Shown one piece after another: positions 56,977-62,703 of a stretch of 64,000 bases of DNA. The number at the start of each line of letters is the position of its first letter. Within the stretch, counting starts at the first letter, position 1. The position numbers and the translations under genes are program-made. This stretch comes from Prosapia bicincta (taxonomy: Eukaryota; Arthropoda; Insecta; Hemiptera; Cercopidae): positions 9,093,156 through 9,157,155 of the forward strand of contig JBAIZL010000006.1 in the NCBI GenBank assembly GCA_036971475.1, written 5' to 3'. Below the pieces are notes generated by a model that saw only the letters and a program-made list of their open reading frames with translations, was not told the DNA's origin and made no database searches.

Positions 56977-57574
56977 GGTTAGTTTTGGTTGCAAAGATTA
57001 TTTATATTTTTTGGACTAGGAGACTGACAGACTTACCTTGGTAAGAGTCCACACTGTAGTCTTGAAATAGAAACACATAAAAGCACTTAAACAATGATAT
57101 ATTTGAACCACACAGTGGTCTTTGTCAATCGAAGAGAAAACACAAAAAGAAATATGAGAGAATGAAATAAAATAAATTATTATTATTTCATTCTCTCATA
57201 TTTCTTTTTGTGTTTTCTCTTCGATTGACAAAGACCACTGTGTGGTTCAAATATATCATTGTTTAAGTGCTTTTATGTGTTTCTATTTCAAGACTACAGT
57301 GTGGACTCTTACCAAGGTAAGTCTGTCAGTCTCCTAGTCCAAAAAATTTATATATATATATATATGAAGTTACGGAAAAACTTCATATGTATGTATATAT
57401 ATATATATACATATATATATGAAGCAACGGAAAAACAATGGATAACGTTAAATATCAAGTATATATATATATATATATATATATATGAAGTTAATAAATT
57501 ACTTACAATAGTAATATATTAATTTCACAAAGTCAGTGCAACGGGAAAACAATGGATAACGTAAAATATCAAGA

Positions 57575-57641
<67 letters not shown>

Positions 57642-57914
57642 TTAGTTCTAGTAGAGCTTAAAGCTTATTTAGGAATTTTTTGGACTTGATAGGAGACTGA
57701 CAGACTTACCTAAAGGCAATAGTCCAAAACTGCAATCTCTTGGAAATAAGCACATATAAAAAACTTTATAAGCACATATTTTGTTCTTTATATATATATA
57801 AAGAACAAAAGTCAAATTTGACGAATTTACCTTTGAATTGTAAATTCAAATATAATTCTTGTATTTGTATTTTGACTTTTGTTCTTTATTAATACACAAG
57901 AAAACATATTGCGA

Positions 57915-57949
<35 letters not shown>

Positions 57950-60498
57950 CTTAATCACTTTAACAGTTTATGATTACCCAGAACTTTAAATTTTATAAAT
58001 TTGTTAAAACTTACTGAGACAGAATGTTTTCGATCGCTATGTGGCGATCTTCATCAGCGTCTTCTGCTTGGAGATGTCTGGTCAAGCGGTGATGGTTTTA
58101 AAGGCAGGTTTTTGAAAACCCGCTTGACCCGACATCTTCAAGCAGAAGACACCGATGAAGATTGCCACATAGTGATCAAAAATGTTCTGTCTCAGTAAGT
58201 TTTAACAAATTTACAAAATGTAAAGTTCGGATAGTCATAAACTATTCTTAAAGTGATTAATTAAGATTCGCCGAACATAATGGACTACAAAATTCAAGGA
58301 TATATTACTTGTTTAAATACGCATTATGTAATTTGTTAATTATAGTCACACGTATAATTTTTCCATATTTGATTTTGACTCCTATAAATATTATTCATCA
58401 GGTTTCAGATAAAAGTAGAAACTATGTATTTGAAGTTAGGGTTCCCAACATTTAAAAGTTATTTACACCCAAAAGATATTTAAAATTTGATAAACAAGTT
58501 TTAGGGTAGTGCATATAAAGAAGCACAGGGAATCATTTATACAATTTGTATATATACAAATTTTTCTTTTCTCAAAAATGTATGATACAATTGCATAATG
58601 TTGTTCAGACACCATAAGCTGGAAGGGATCCTAGATTTGGATTGAGCTAATTGCTTTTATAGCAAAATTTCCCGCTTTGCTGGCAATATGATCACACATG
58701 TTCAATTTTTTCCTTACACATTGTTAAATAGTCCATTCAGTGGGTGATCTCTGTTTTCGTAACTTATTAGTTTTTTCCCCATATTTAGATATAAGTAAGT
58801 GACAAGACGCCAAGGGAAAGAAGGAAAGGGCGAAAGAGAGTAAAAATAGGGAGATGGTAAAAAGACAATAATTATAATTATTTGATTGATATTGAACTAC
58901 AGTATATGCTATAAAAGTCTGTTTTCTGGCTAGTATATAATATAAGCCCGATATTTAACAATTTCCGATTTTAAATGTCAGACAAAAATATTTTATAATA
59001 GAAAAATACAATGATATTACTTAGTGGGGTTTTAAACTGATGCCAGACCGGTCGAAGCCAAGCCATGTGAAAAACGCCTGGTCACTAAATACACAGTGTT
59101 TATATAGGAATTTTCAAATACAATGCCGGGCCGTGCCGAGCGAGACCAAGAGAAGCTGAGCCGTTTTGTGCAGTCCTACTTGTCGCCAATTCAAGTGGTT
59201 TTTGCCTTTAGTTTAGTATATTTCTGTATTCCAGCCTAGTAGGTTAAGAAATATTGCGGAAATTAGTATTGAATTTGTGGACAAATGGATTCCATTATCA
59301 AAAATTTATGGACATCACATTCTGAAATATCTCCAAAACTGTTCTTCATCTTCTCAGAGTTTCTCGTATGGAATTACTATTTGTCCATTAGTTTTGTATT
59401 CTTTTTTGATATCATGAGTCCAGTATCTCCTTTTTTCCCACACATTCATCATCAAGTGAGGAACTATCCAATAACATCATCATCATCATCAAAGTTGATG
59501 ATATTATTGCACTGCGTTGCAACTGAGACTGAAAGGAAGGAAGCACCTCTCACTACAAGGTTAGAAAACCTACTAAGTCCAAATCAGCCTCAGTGCGAAC
59601 TTATAGCAGATCTTTGCTCTGCTTGTCATGCATCGCCTTGTCCCCCTCGGCTCGGCTTTGGTGTGTACGTCACCTTAGAATCATTTTGATAATTTGAGAT
59701 AATTTGTTCATTTTTCATTATCATTATTTTTGTAATAATTATTGGTGATTATAGTTTTCAGTGTATATTTTTTTGATTAGTATTTCTTTACTTTATTCAG
59801 TTACTAAAGTAAGCCTTTCAACTACTGAGGAAGAAAAAGTAAAGATAGAGGTTGGAAGTGAAAATGCAGCAGATGTCACTACAACCAAGGACACGCCAAT
59901 AAAAACAGAGGTATTGCTGCTTATCATTTTTTTTTCAAATTTTTGTAGTTGATGGTGTAGCAAGAGATTTTAAATTTTATAATTTTTTGGAAAAGTTTTA
60001 AAAGAAATTAATATCACTTGGCATTAATTAAATATTAAGTTTTCTCAGTAATTTAATTAAAATAAAACAGGTCATTTGACCTTTTTGCGGTAATATATGT
60101 TTATAAAAAAAATTAGGACTAATATCCAGTTGTTAGAAGGTTGGGAGTCCCTGATCGGGGTGATAAAATATAGTATGCTATCATCAGAGCTGATATCAAG
60201 AGGTGATAATATAGATATATTGAGTTGATTTATACTGTTGTAATTTTTTTCTTTTGTATGATAGCAAATGTTTGTAAAAATTTTAATGTTGAAAAAATAT
60301 AAATTCAATTTAAATTACTTGTAATTTTAGTACACAAAACTTGTTTAATAATTTTTAAATCACATTATTTTGTTTATAAATTTACTTTGTTACAGGTAAC
60401 TGATGGAGCCACAACTGAATCTCTAAATCCTGTAAATGGAGTAAGAATAGAAGCAAGTGAAAGTAATGCAGAAAGTAAAGTGAAACCAAATATAAATG
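34562..60498 (+). CDS. UBR7: UBR7, putative E3 ubiquitin ligase (3' end beyond window)
   Basis: UBR7 is a UBR-box protein with a PHD finger, reported as a chromatin-linked E3 ubiquitin ligase acting on histone H2B. Seven exons, 34562-34720, 44547-44683, 46868-46928, 47704-47853, 53986-54088, 59801-59910 and 60396-60498, join in phase and give 274 codons. Residues 1-53 carry the conserved acidic MLDVLEEEQQLEDNANAVLG. Residues ~54-119 are the UBR box (YACMTCLPSDKG, GVCLACSYQCHEGHDLIELY, FRCDCGN). Residues ~133-195 are the PHD finger (YCTCKRPYPDP, QCIVCEDWFH, MICGQCSDNLTFL). Exons 6-7 are the acidic linker. The last ~150 residues known in human UBR7 (425 aa) are not found before 64000. Introns 1, 4 and 5 are 9.8, 6.1 and 5.7 kb. 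All are GT-AG. Confidence 0.95.
35950..36772. mobile_element. Long-TIR (foldback-like) element
   Basis: Arms of about 195 bp, 35950-36144 and 36578-36772, are inverted copies (AGCTCGGCGCCATACGATAT ... CGGATGTAGAAGTTGTGAAT). The middle holds two direct copies of AATAGGCG(T/A)GG(A/C)GTGATACAAATGC followed by AAAACCAAATCTA repeats. No coding capacity. A third, single arm lies at about 40318-40520. Confidence 0.7.
37084..37453. mobile_element. MITE with ~45-bp inverted ends
   Basis: Left end around ATTGGGCCCCACCTGAGATA, then AAGTATAAAATTGTTC; right end GAACAATTTTATACTT, then CTCAGGTGAGGGCAATGTGC. Interior noncoding. Confidence 0.6.
38474..40215 (+). mobile_element. Tigger/pogo-like element, decayed
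   Basis: The right end reads, reversed, CAGTAAAACTTCGTTAAG and is followed by TA, as for pogo/Tigger. The left end is uncertain; CAGTGTAACAAC at 38474 is a diverged candidate. The transposase lies on the + strand inside. Confidence 0.65.
38960..39976 (+). pseudogene. Tigger-like transposase pseudogene
   Basis: The N-terminus MASGSSGIKRKALSISDKLN is the CENP-B-type (Psq) helix-turn-helix, with EIPEQLGIAPPTLRTVLKSR. A second DNA-binding part follows in another frame (DDLENVLVEWFQQAGSNNYP). The DDE domain then appears as GKLSKERLTVLACTNATGTN, CFKNV, WIHQLDAIFGKQKRKV, and VFLPPNATSKLQPLDQGIIK. At least three frameshifts or stops occur, for example after residue ~68 and near 39300 and 39510. It cannot be functional. 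Domesticated relatives (jerky, TIGD, CENP-B) exist, but this copy is clearly decayed. Confidence 0.88.
40318..40520. repeat. Solitary arm of the long-TIR element
   Basis: CGCCCATTCATAACTTATGC ... GGTATCGTCCTATTTAGTGG matches the right arm at 36578-36772. No mate found nearby. Confidence 0.65.
40902..41666. repeat. 84-bp minisatellite, nine copies
   Basis: The marker GAAGAATTACTTGATAAAAA recurs every 84 bp at 40958, 41042, 41126, 41210, 41294, 41378, 41462, 41546 and 41630. The last six or so units are almost identical (CACAGCAATGGATTATAAG), while the first three carry CATAGCAATGTATTATAAG-type variants. Because 84 is a multiple of three, an open 28-residue-repeat frame of 244 codons exists on the minus strand, but nothing suggests it is translated. 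Confidence 0.97.
42340..43089 (-). mobile_element. PLE copy between inverted terminal arms
   Basis: Left arm TTACACTTTTGCTATTACTT (from 42346) with AACTAAAAGTTGTTAAATTG is mirrored by 43020-43080. An intact GIY-YIG frame lies between. At the 5' end of the frame (42936-43013) a short hairpin GTGTGCTATTTTATTTGTGA / its complement shows that an inverted 5' piece was joined on. The arms equal those of the 16797 palindrome. Confidence 0.78.
42465..43010 (-). CDS. PLE GIY-YIG endonuclease domain, open 181-codon frame
   Basis: This is the C-terminal endonuclease half of a Penelope-like retroelement, which nicks target DNA for reverse transcription. [20 protein letters not shown] shows the GIY-like start, CxxC and YIG; RSFAERYKEH supplies the conserved Arg; LNTLEKYEIYRHNN and ILNEQTRHRSHILFDHI follow. 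No stop interrupts it, but the reverse transcriptase and a real start are missing, and the first ~15 residues derive from the inverted junction. It is probably a truncated, non-autonomous remnant. Confidence 0.75.
   Translation of the reverse strand: MVCYFICDKQGLYINKLTNKIAHQFKKAGYNVAYRTTNKSQTAIRHSINNNINAYNNPGVYKLKCKNCNKFYIGQTGRSFAERYKEHKSALHTTIESTFANHLMDIKHSCKSMENNKSILHTCNKGHKLNTLEKYEIYRHNNTDKNDILNEQTRHRSHILFDHITSNFQKNGTKEAQLQHS
43094..43688. mobile_element. TTAA-type MITE
   Basis: TTAA at 43090-43093 and 43689-43692 flank CCTTTTCAGGAGCG and GTGCTCGTGAAAAGG, inverted with a few mismatches. Internal repeats include two GAAGTTCAAAT-type blocks with AACCAATAGATG (43450-43550). It sits directly against the right arm of the PLE copy. 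No transposase. Confidence 0.7.
44547..44683 (+). CDS. UBR7: UBR7 exon 2 (UBR box)
   Basis: Acceptor CTTTATAG, then GYVKRQALYACMTCLPSDKG and GVCLACSYQCHEGHDLIELY, ending two bases into an Arg codon at donor GTTGGT. Contains most zinc ligands of the UBR box. Confidence 0.96.
45154..45205. repeat. (TA)n array left of PLE copy
   Basis: About 25 TA units ending at the PLE left arm. Confidence 0.97.
45270..45311 (-). ncRNA. Hammerhead-like fold with UCGACAA core (copy B)
   Basis: Minus strand: GTGAT, TCGACAA, T, GGTC-AAGT-GACC, GAAA, GGTGCC, TC, ATCAC. Stems I and II pair perfectly, GAAA is intact, GGTGCC is close to palindromic. Only the CUGANGA box deviates. Confidence 0.45.
45483..46133 (+). 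pseudogene. PLE C-terminal region with GIY-YIG endonuclease, open over 217 codons
   Basis: The frame from 45483 is uninterrupted to the stop ending at 46133. It begins inside a linker region (NEELDNITKIGIENGYNKHL), then gives LSGVYKITCNYCNAFYIGKL, RSFKIRFEEHYRAFKNKNTK and [23 protein letters not shown], CxxC and YIG are present. There is no reverse transcriptase and no genuine start, so it is a 5'-truncated copy. Confidence 0.8.
46198..46239 (+). ncRNA. Hammerhead-like fold with UCGACAA core (copy C)
   Basis: GTGAT, TCGACAA, T, GGTC-AAGT-GACC, GAAA, GGCGTC, TC, ATCAC. It is the mirror of copy B across the same PLE; stem III is GGCGTC here. Confidence 0.42.
46351..46488. repeat. Two (TA)n arrays separated by a (CA)n tract
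   Basis: TA units at 46351-46403, then TTCTTGATATTTTACGTTA and (CA)6, then TA units at 46435-46488. Confidence 0.95.
46868..46928 (+). CDS. UBR7: UBR7 exon 3
   Basis: Acceptor TTGTTTCAG, completes Arg, reads NFRCDCGNNLFASKTCSLEP and ends in phase 0 at GTAAGT. It supplies the last Cys residues of the UBR box. Confidence 0.95.
46929..47703 (+). other. UBR7 intron 3 with PLE end and microsatellites
   Basis: Imperfect TATAT repeats at 47025-47098, a PLE terminal fragment at 47100-47230, (TA)n at 47231-47265, and (CA)/(GT) tracts around 47450-47510. No coding. Confidence 0.75.
47124..47164 (+). ncRNA. Hammerhead-like fold with UCGACAA core (copy D)
   Basis: GTGAT, TCGACAA, T, GGTC-AAA-GACC, GAAA, GGTGCC, TC, ATCAC. 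The loop is one base shorter than in the other copies, which leaves stem II intact. Confidence 0.42.
47704..47853 (+). CDS. UBR7: UBR7 exon 4 (start of PHD finger)
   Basis: Acceptor TGTTTACAG, then NKSAFNEENKYNQNFKGLYC and CKRPYPDPDDEINDEMIQCI, ending VCEDWFHTR in phase 0 at GTAGGT. Contains the first four zinc Cys and the His of the PHD finger. Confidence 0.96.
48014..48060 (-). ncRNA. Hammerhead ribozyme motif, G12 changed to A
   Basis: Minus strand: AACCTT (stem I), CTGATGA, T, GCTAA-CTGCA-TTAGC (stem II), AAAA, TGTACA (palindromic stem III), TC cleavage site, AAGGTT (stem I). Stems pair perfectly. Same family as 32287-32331. The G of GAAA is lost. Confidence 0.62.
48226..49426 (-). mobile_element. 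Tigger-like element, decayed
   Basis: Left terminus CAGTGAAACCTCTCATAT at 48226 and right terminus ATATGAGAGGTTTAACTG ending at 49426 are inverted repeats, flanked by TA on both sides (48224-48225, 49427-49428). The transposase remnant is on the minus strand. Confidence 0.85.
48430..49080 (-). pseudogene. Tigger-like transposase pseudogene
   Basis: Minus strand: a CENP-B-type DNA-binding part (ALEFHKEMGIASNFNASGFW, LEKWKNQHGVRKL), then a DDE-domain start KMLPRCTLASNEETRALGYK, LTILVCSNVTRTNK and LRLIGKSQKPRAVKNL. The Asp-bearing motif before KMLPRCTL is destroyed, and stops are present between segments. Much of the C-terminal catalytic domain is missing. Confidence 0.78.
49434..49576. repeat. 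Left copy of a ~143-bp target-site duplication
   Basis: Matches 50897-51040 with about one substitution and one indel by eye, in the same orientation, and directly flanks the poly(T) end of the non-LTR element. Confidence 0.9.
49727..50512 (-). CDS. Non-LTR retrotransposon RNase H region (open 261-codon frame)
   Basis: RNase H removes RNA from RNA-DNA hybrids during retrotransposition. Motifs in order: IWYTDGSKMDFGTGAGVY (first Asp), FQAEIYALNACL (Glu), IAIFSDSQAAIKAL (Asp) and GWVPRHRGIFGNEAADALAR (last Asp). The usual Gly of PGH is Arg (PRHRG). A C-terminal tail has CRLCGQELETATHIIYRCEA, the zinc-knuckle typical of I/R1/Jockey-like elements. The frame is intact, but it is only the 3' part of ORF2. 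Confidence 0.9.
   Translation of the reverse strand: MVRTVTSGAQIWYTDGSKMDFGTGAGVYCKNPRVKLVFSLGRHTSVFQAEIYALNACLGEIAKRGTHGTRIAIFSDSQAAIKALNGHVVTSATVRECLNNLQALARNNQIKIGWVPRHRGIFGNEAADALAREGSLTHLIGPEPAVGISKSMVKIAMRRWMAERHCEHWIRAEGMRHSKLTLRKPSLGLQKSLIYLSRQELRIATGLLTGHCGLRKHLHKMGIYKDEPVCRLCGQELETATHIIYRCEALAERRFNLSGGC
50524..50896 (-). pseudogene. Reverse transcriptase C-terminal end, frameshifted
   Basis: Minus strand: MYLRPMITYGALVWWTKANQ, then LSSIQRLACLCTLGAMSTTP up to MLNIPPP. Then a run of about nine G (50706-50714) breaks the frame, and the protein continues in another frame as ARLAAWRLRNSNNWANLPDV. A change in the G-run length explains the shift. The family's catalytic RT motifs lie upstream and are absent. 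Confidence 0.85.
50897..51040. repeat. Right copy of the ~144-bp target-site duplication
   Basis: Same sequence as 49434-49576, ending CCCGTGTTTGTGGCTGT, after which unique sequence resumes. Confidence 0.9.
52091..52133 (-). ncRNA. Degenerate member of the UCGACAA hammerhead-like family (copy F)
   Basis: Minus strand: GGAGAT, TCAAAAC, GGTC-AAGG-TGACTG-AAA, GGTACC, TT, ACCAC. Stem II and the palindromic stem III remain, stem I and the core have decayed. Confidence 0.3.
52260..53372. repeat. Nested ~1.1-kb inverted repeat
   Basis: The left arm (about 52260-52620) reappears as reverse complement at about 53010-53372. A second pair (52620-52690 and 52800-52870) is nested inside. The end block CCTGGCGTTCAGGGGCACTC with GCATTTTGCTATT occurs three times (52265-52300 inverted, 52775-52805, 53325-53360). 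The inner part is related to the PLE sequence at 32330-32450. Confidence 0.8.
53986..54088 (+). CDS. UBR7: UBR7 exon 5 (end of PHD finger)
   Basis: Acceptor TTCTTGTAG, then HLGIDVPMADNYSEMICGQC and SDNLTFLNYYLGHT, one base over at donor GTAAAT. ICGQC gives the last zinc Cys pair. Confidence 0.95.
55180..55670 (+). pseudogene. Penelope-like reverse transcriptase fragment
   Basis: LIKHICNQNYFQFNNKYYKE, then (after a one-base slip in a C-run near 55340) PMGSSISSVMSEIYLQHFEQ, the PLE-type RT motif before the active site. The active-site segment reads WARYEDVILVIYQ, where the family has Y-V-D-D, so a catalytic Asp is replaced. It continues INYLDITLNI and degrades. Probably the RT part of the GIY-YIG family at 30 and 45 kb. 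Confidence 0.8.
55690..56642 (+). pseudogene. Second Penelope-like RT fragment, different family
   Basis: STSQFYILPKIHKNIVPPPG, RPIITGCNSVTERISAFLDS and YIQPLVKNLLSYIQNTNHFI match the N-terminal RT motifs of PLEs, followed by ILVTIDVIY. Most of the palm is then missing. KRSIPYSQAIRGKTICSNN and LVTDYYPGLQKLNKILKHST come from the thumb/linker region. Frames change at least twice. The fragment at 56343-56642 includes KARLIATLQNWEDGSCHTSG, near the point where a GIY-YIG domain would begin. Confidence 0.75.
56914..56972. repeat. (TA)n microsatellite
   Basis: About 29 TA units. The flanks are PLE-end sequence that is repeated in inverse at 57000 and 57640-57790. Confidence 0.97.
57007..57350. repeat. 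Near-perfect 344-bp palindrome
   Basis: Arms of about 164 bp (57007-57170 and 57183-57350) appear identical on reading: GGACTAGGAGACTGACAGAC ... AGAATGAAATAA and its reverse complement, around a 12-bp AT centre. Each arm contains TTGACAA, A, GACCAC-TGT-GTGGTT, CAAA, TATATC, a decayed hammerhead-like core. No coding. Confidence 0.92.
57350..57640. repeat. TA arrays with short PLE-end pieces
   Basis: Several (TA)n tracts (57351-57366, 57450-57486, 57595-57639) separated by GGAAAAACAATGGATAACGT-type PLE-end segments. Confidence 0.85.
58017..58062 (-). ncRNA. Hammerhead ribozyme motif with intact core
   Basis: Minus strand: AGACG, CTGATGA, A, GATCGC-CACATA-GCGATC, GAAA, ACATTC, TGTCT. Stem I pairs with one G-U, stem II has six pairs, and the UC cleavage dinucleotide precedes TGTCT. 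Confidence 0.7.
58147..58192 (+). ncRNA. Mutated hammerhead motif, mirror copy
   Basis: AGACA, CCGATGA, A, GATTG-loop-TGATC, AAAA, ATGTTC, TGTCT. Two core changes (U4 to C, G12 to A) should abolish activity. Confidence 0.55.
59020..59690. other. GC-richer segment, possible Harbinger-like remnant
   Basis: Blocks such as GCCGGGCCGTGCCGAGCGAG near 59125 and CCCTCGGCTCGGCTTTGGTG near 59645 look like partly inverted ends of a DNA transposon. The 134-codon + strand frame at 59285-59689 has no recognised motif. Weak evidence; could also be an unrelated repeat. Confidence 0.25.
59801..59910 (+). CDS. UBR7: UBR7 exon 6
   Basis: Acceptor CTTTATTCAG. Completes Val and reads TKVSLSTTEEEKVKIEVGSE then NAADVTTTKDTPIKTE, ending in phase 0 at GTATTG. 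Acidic, low-complexity linker, less conserved than the zinc domains; assigned by phase and position. Confidence 0.75.
59911..60395 (+). other. UBR7 intron 6
   Basis: AT-rich, nothing recognised. Confidence 0.6.
60396..60498 (+). CDS. UBR7: UBR7 exon 7 (last one visible)
   Basis: Acceptor TTTGTTACAG, then VTDGATTESLNPVNGVRIEA and SESNAESKVKPNIN, with donor GTAAGG after ATG at 60498. If the donor is skipped, the frame runs 17 codons further to TGA at 60549-60551. The conserved C-terminal domain is then missing, so splicing onward is more likely. Confidence 0.7.
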
Positions 60499-60632
60499 GT
60501 AAGGAAAAAGAGAATAAAATTGAGATTGAAAATATAGTAAATGGGTTTTGAGCAGTTCTGTTGAGTAGATTCTTAATTGACAAAAATTAATTCTCTTTTG
60601 ATTCTTGAGATTTTGTTTCTTGGATATTATTT

Positions 60633-61455
60633 TTAATGAAAAAACATTGAATTAGTATCATACTGGCATGCATGATGTCATAAGTTTGTTAAATTTTTAA
60701 ATTATTAAAAATTATTATATTTTAAAATTTTTAATATTATATTTAAAATTAATATTTTTAAAACAAAATAATTTCCAAAACAACTATGCAAAAAGACATG
60801 ACTTAAAGCAGTTTTTCCTTCTCTGAAAAAAAAAATTATATACTGCTACTGTACAATCGCTTTTGGTTATCATAGATTTGTCCATCCCTTCCTATAAACA
60901 ACAACGGCAATCTTTCCAAGTCCTCAACTCAAGTACAGTCTGAGTCCCGATTTTCCGAGCTTCCGTTAAATTTGAGCCTTTTTCTTTTTGAGCCTATTTT
61001 ATATGTTTGAAAGGAAACGAGTCGGGCCTCCAAGAAATGTTTATATCAATAAGGTTTATTTATTCCTCCAATATCAGTTCACTAGTGTTCTACAGATTGG
61101 TGTATTACCCAACTCATATCAATTGTGTTTTAATGGCCTTATCAGTTATGTTTAGATGACTGACAGAAGGTCAATTTGCCATAAATGTCTTTCTTTATTT
61201 ATGATGTAAGTTTCAACAGTCATAAAATATCCCTTAGAAAGCACAAATGTCTAATTTTGTACATGACATATCAGAAAACAAACTCTCAAGCAAACAAATC
61301 AGTCAAACAGTGACAACACTCAAATGATTAGCTGTACTGGTTTCTTATTTCCTCTATTAATATATCTGGATCTGACTATCTCACATTGATCTGGATACAA
61401 CGGGTTTTACTATATTAGGGTTTGTTAGAAGTCCTATCCTTTCTAATGCACAGGG
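60633..61455. repeat. Tandem duplication, first copy (823 bp)
   Basis: Begins TTAATGAAAAAACATTGAAT and ends CCTTTCTAATGCACAGGG. It contains TACAGTCTGAGTCCCGATTT near 60935, a Tigger-like terminus. The sequence restarts at 61456 with a few percent difference by eye. Confidence 0.92.
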
Positions 61456-62703
61456 TTAATGAAAAAACATTGAATTAGTATCATACTGGCATGCATGATG
61501 TCATAAGTTTGTTAAATTTTTTAATTATTAAAAATGATTATATTTTAAAATTTTTAATATTATATTTAAAATTAATATTTTTAAAACAAAATAATTTCCA
61601 AAACAACTATGCAAAAAGACATGACTTAAAGCAGTTTTTCCTTCTCTGAAAAAAAAATTATATACTGCTACTGTACAATCGCTTTTGGTTATCATAGATT
61701 TTTCCATCCCTTCCTATAAACAACAACGGCAATCTTTCCAAGTCCTCAACTCAAGTACAGTCTGAGTCCCGATTTTCCGAGCTTCCGTTAAATTTGAGCC
61801 TTTTTTTTTTGAGCCTATTTTATATCTTTAAAAGGAAATGAGTCGGGCCTCCAAGAAATGTTTATATCAATAAGGTTTATTTATTCCTCCAATATCAGTT
61901 CACTAGTTGTTACGTATTTAAAATTAATATAGACTCATTTCTTTTATTTTAAACCCGCCGCCAAAGTCAGACAAAGCTCACCCGTGACAAGATTGGTTCT
62001 GCAGTTTGAACCGGCAGAGCAAGTTAGACCTTTCGGGAGTGTAGATCGATCCCCTACGTTCTAGTATACTATTATACTTTCCAATATCTGTACCTTAGGT
62101 ACTAGAATACGTGAATGTAACTATTTTATTAATGTTTATACCGAATGTGACCAGTGCGTGGAATACGAACAAGTTTTCTGGCCAGAAATCGCTTATTTAA
62201 TACGCGAGTGTCATAAGTGTGTATTCCACGGTGCACGTAAGTACAAACTATTAATTTATATAATTATAATAATTATTGGTCCTCCGAAAGTATTGTTACC
62301 AAACACTAGTGTTCTACAGATTGGTGTATTACCCAACTCATATCAGTTGTGTTTAAATGGCCTTATGAGTTATGTTTAGATGACTGACAGAAGGTCAATT
62401 TGCCATAAATGTCTTTCTTTATTTATGATGTAAGTTTCAACAGTCATAAAATATTCCGTAGAAAGCACAAATGTCTAATTTTGTACATGACATATCAGAA
62501 AACAAACTCTCAAGCAAACAAATCAGTCAAACAGTGACAACACTCAAATGATTAGCTGTACTGGTTTCTTATTCCCTCTATTAATATATCTGGATCTGAC
62601 TGCCTCACATTGATCTGGATCTGACTGTCTCACATTGATCTGGATACAACGGGTTTTACTATATTAGGGTTTGTTAGAAGTCCTATCCTTTCTAATGCAC
62701 AGG
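61456..62703. repeat. Tandem duplication, second copy, interrupted by an LTR
   Basis: Same order as 60633-61455 but split at 61907/62306 by the probable solo LTR. It continues past the first copy's end into CAGGAACTTACTTCCGTG, so the first copy's end is the duplication junction. Confidence 0.9.
61908..62305. mobile_element. Probable solo LTR
   Basis: 398 bp present in the second duplicate but absent from the first, which gives a clean empty site. It begins TGTTACG and ends CCAAACA, that is TG...CA, and is flanked by CTAGT on both sides (61903-61907, 62306-62310), the 5-bp duplication typical of LTR retrotransposons. No internal coding region, as expected after recombination between two LTRs. 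The family (Gypsy or BEL) cannot be told. Confidence 0.82.

Larger units (their letters stand above)
57948..58266. repeat. Palindrome of two PLE ends, each with a hammerhead motif
   Basis: Arms of about 150 bp meet near 58108 (GGTTTTTGAAAACC). The outer ends are ACTTAATCACTTTAACAG and complement. The left arm has an intact hammerhead core, the right arm a mutated one. Confidence 0.85.
54089..59800 (+). other. UBR7 intron 5 (5.7 kb)
   Basis: 54089-55130 is AT-rich with nothing recognised. PLE RT fragments, palindromes and TA arrays follow. 58270-59000 is again unassigned. Confidence 0.7.

Noticed and set aside
56814..57522. Frames running through (TA)n tracts (alternating Tyr-Ile)
   Set aside because: The long YIYI stretches come from translating TA repeats in AT-rich DNA and carry no coding evidence.
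59285..59689. A 134-codon + strand frame as an extra UBR7 exon or separate gene
   Set aside because: It is not flanked by splice sites that keep the UBR7 phase, has no UBR7 similarity, and lies in a segment that looks transposon-derived.
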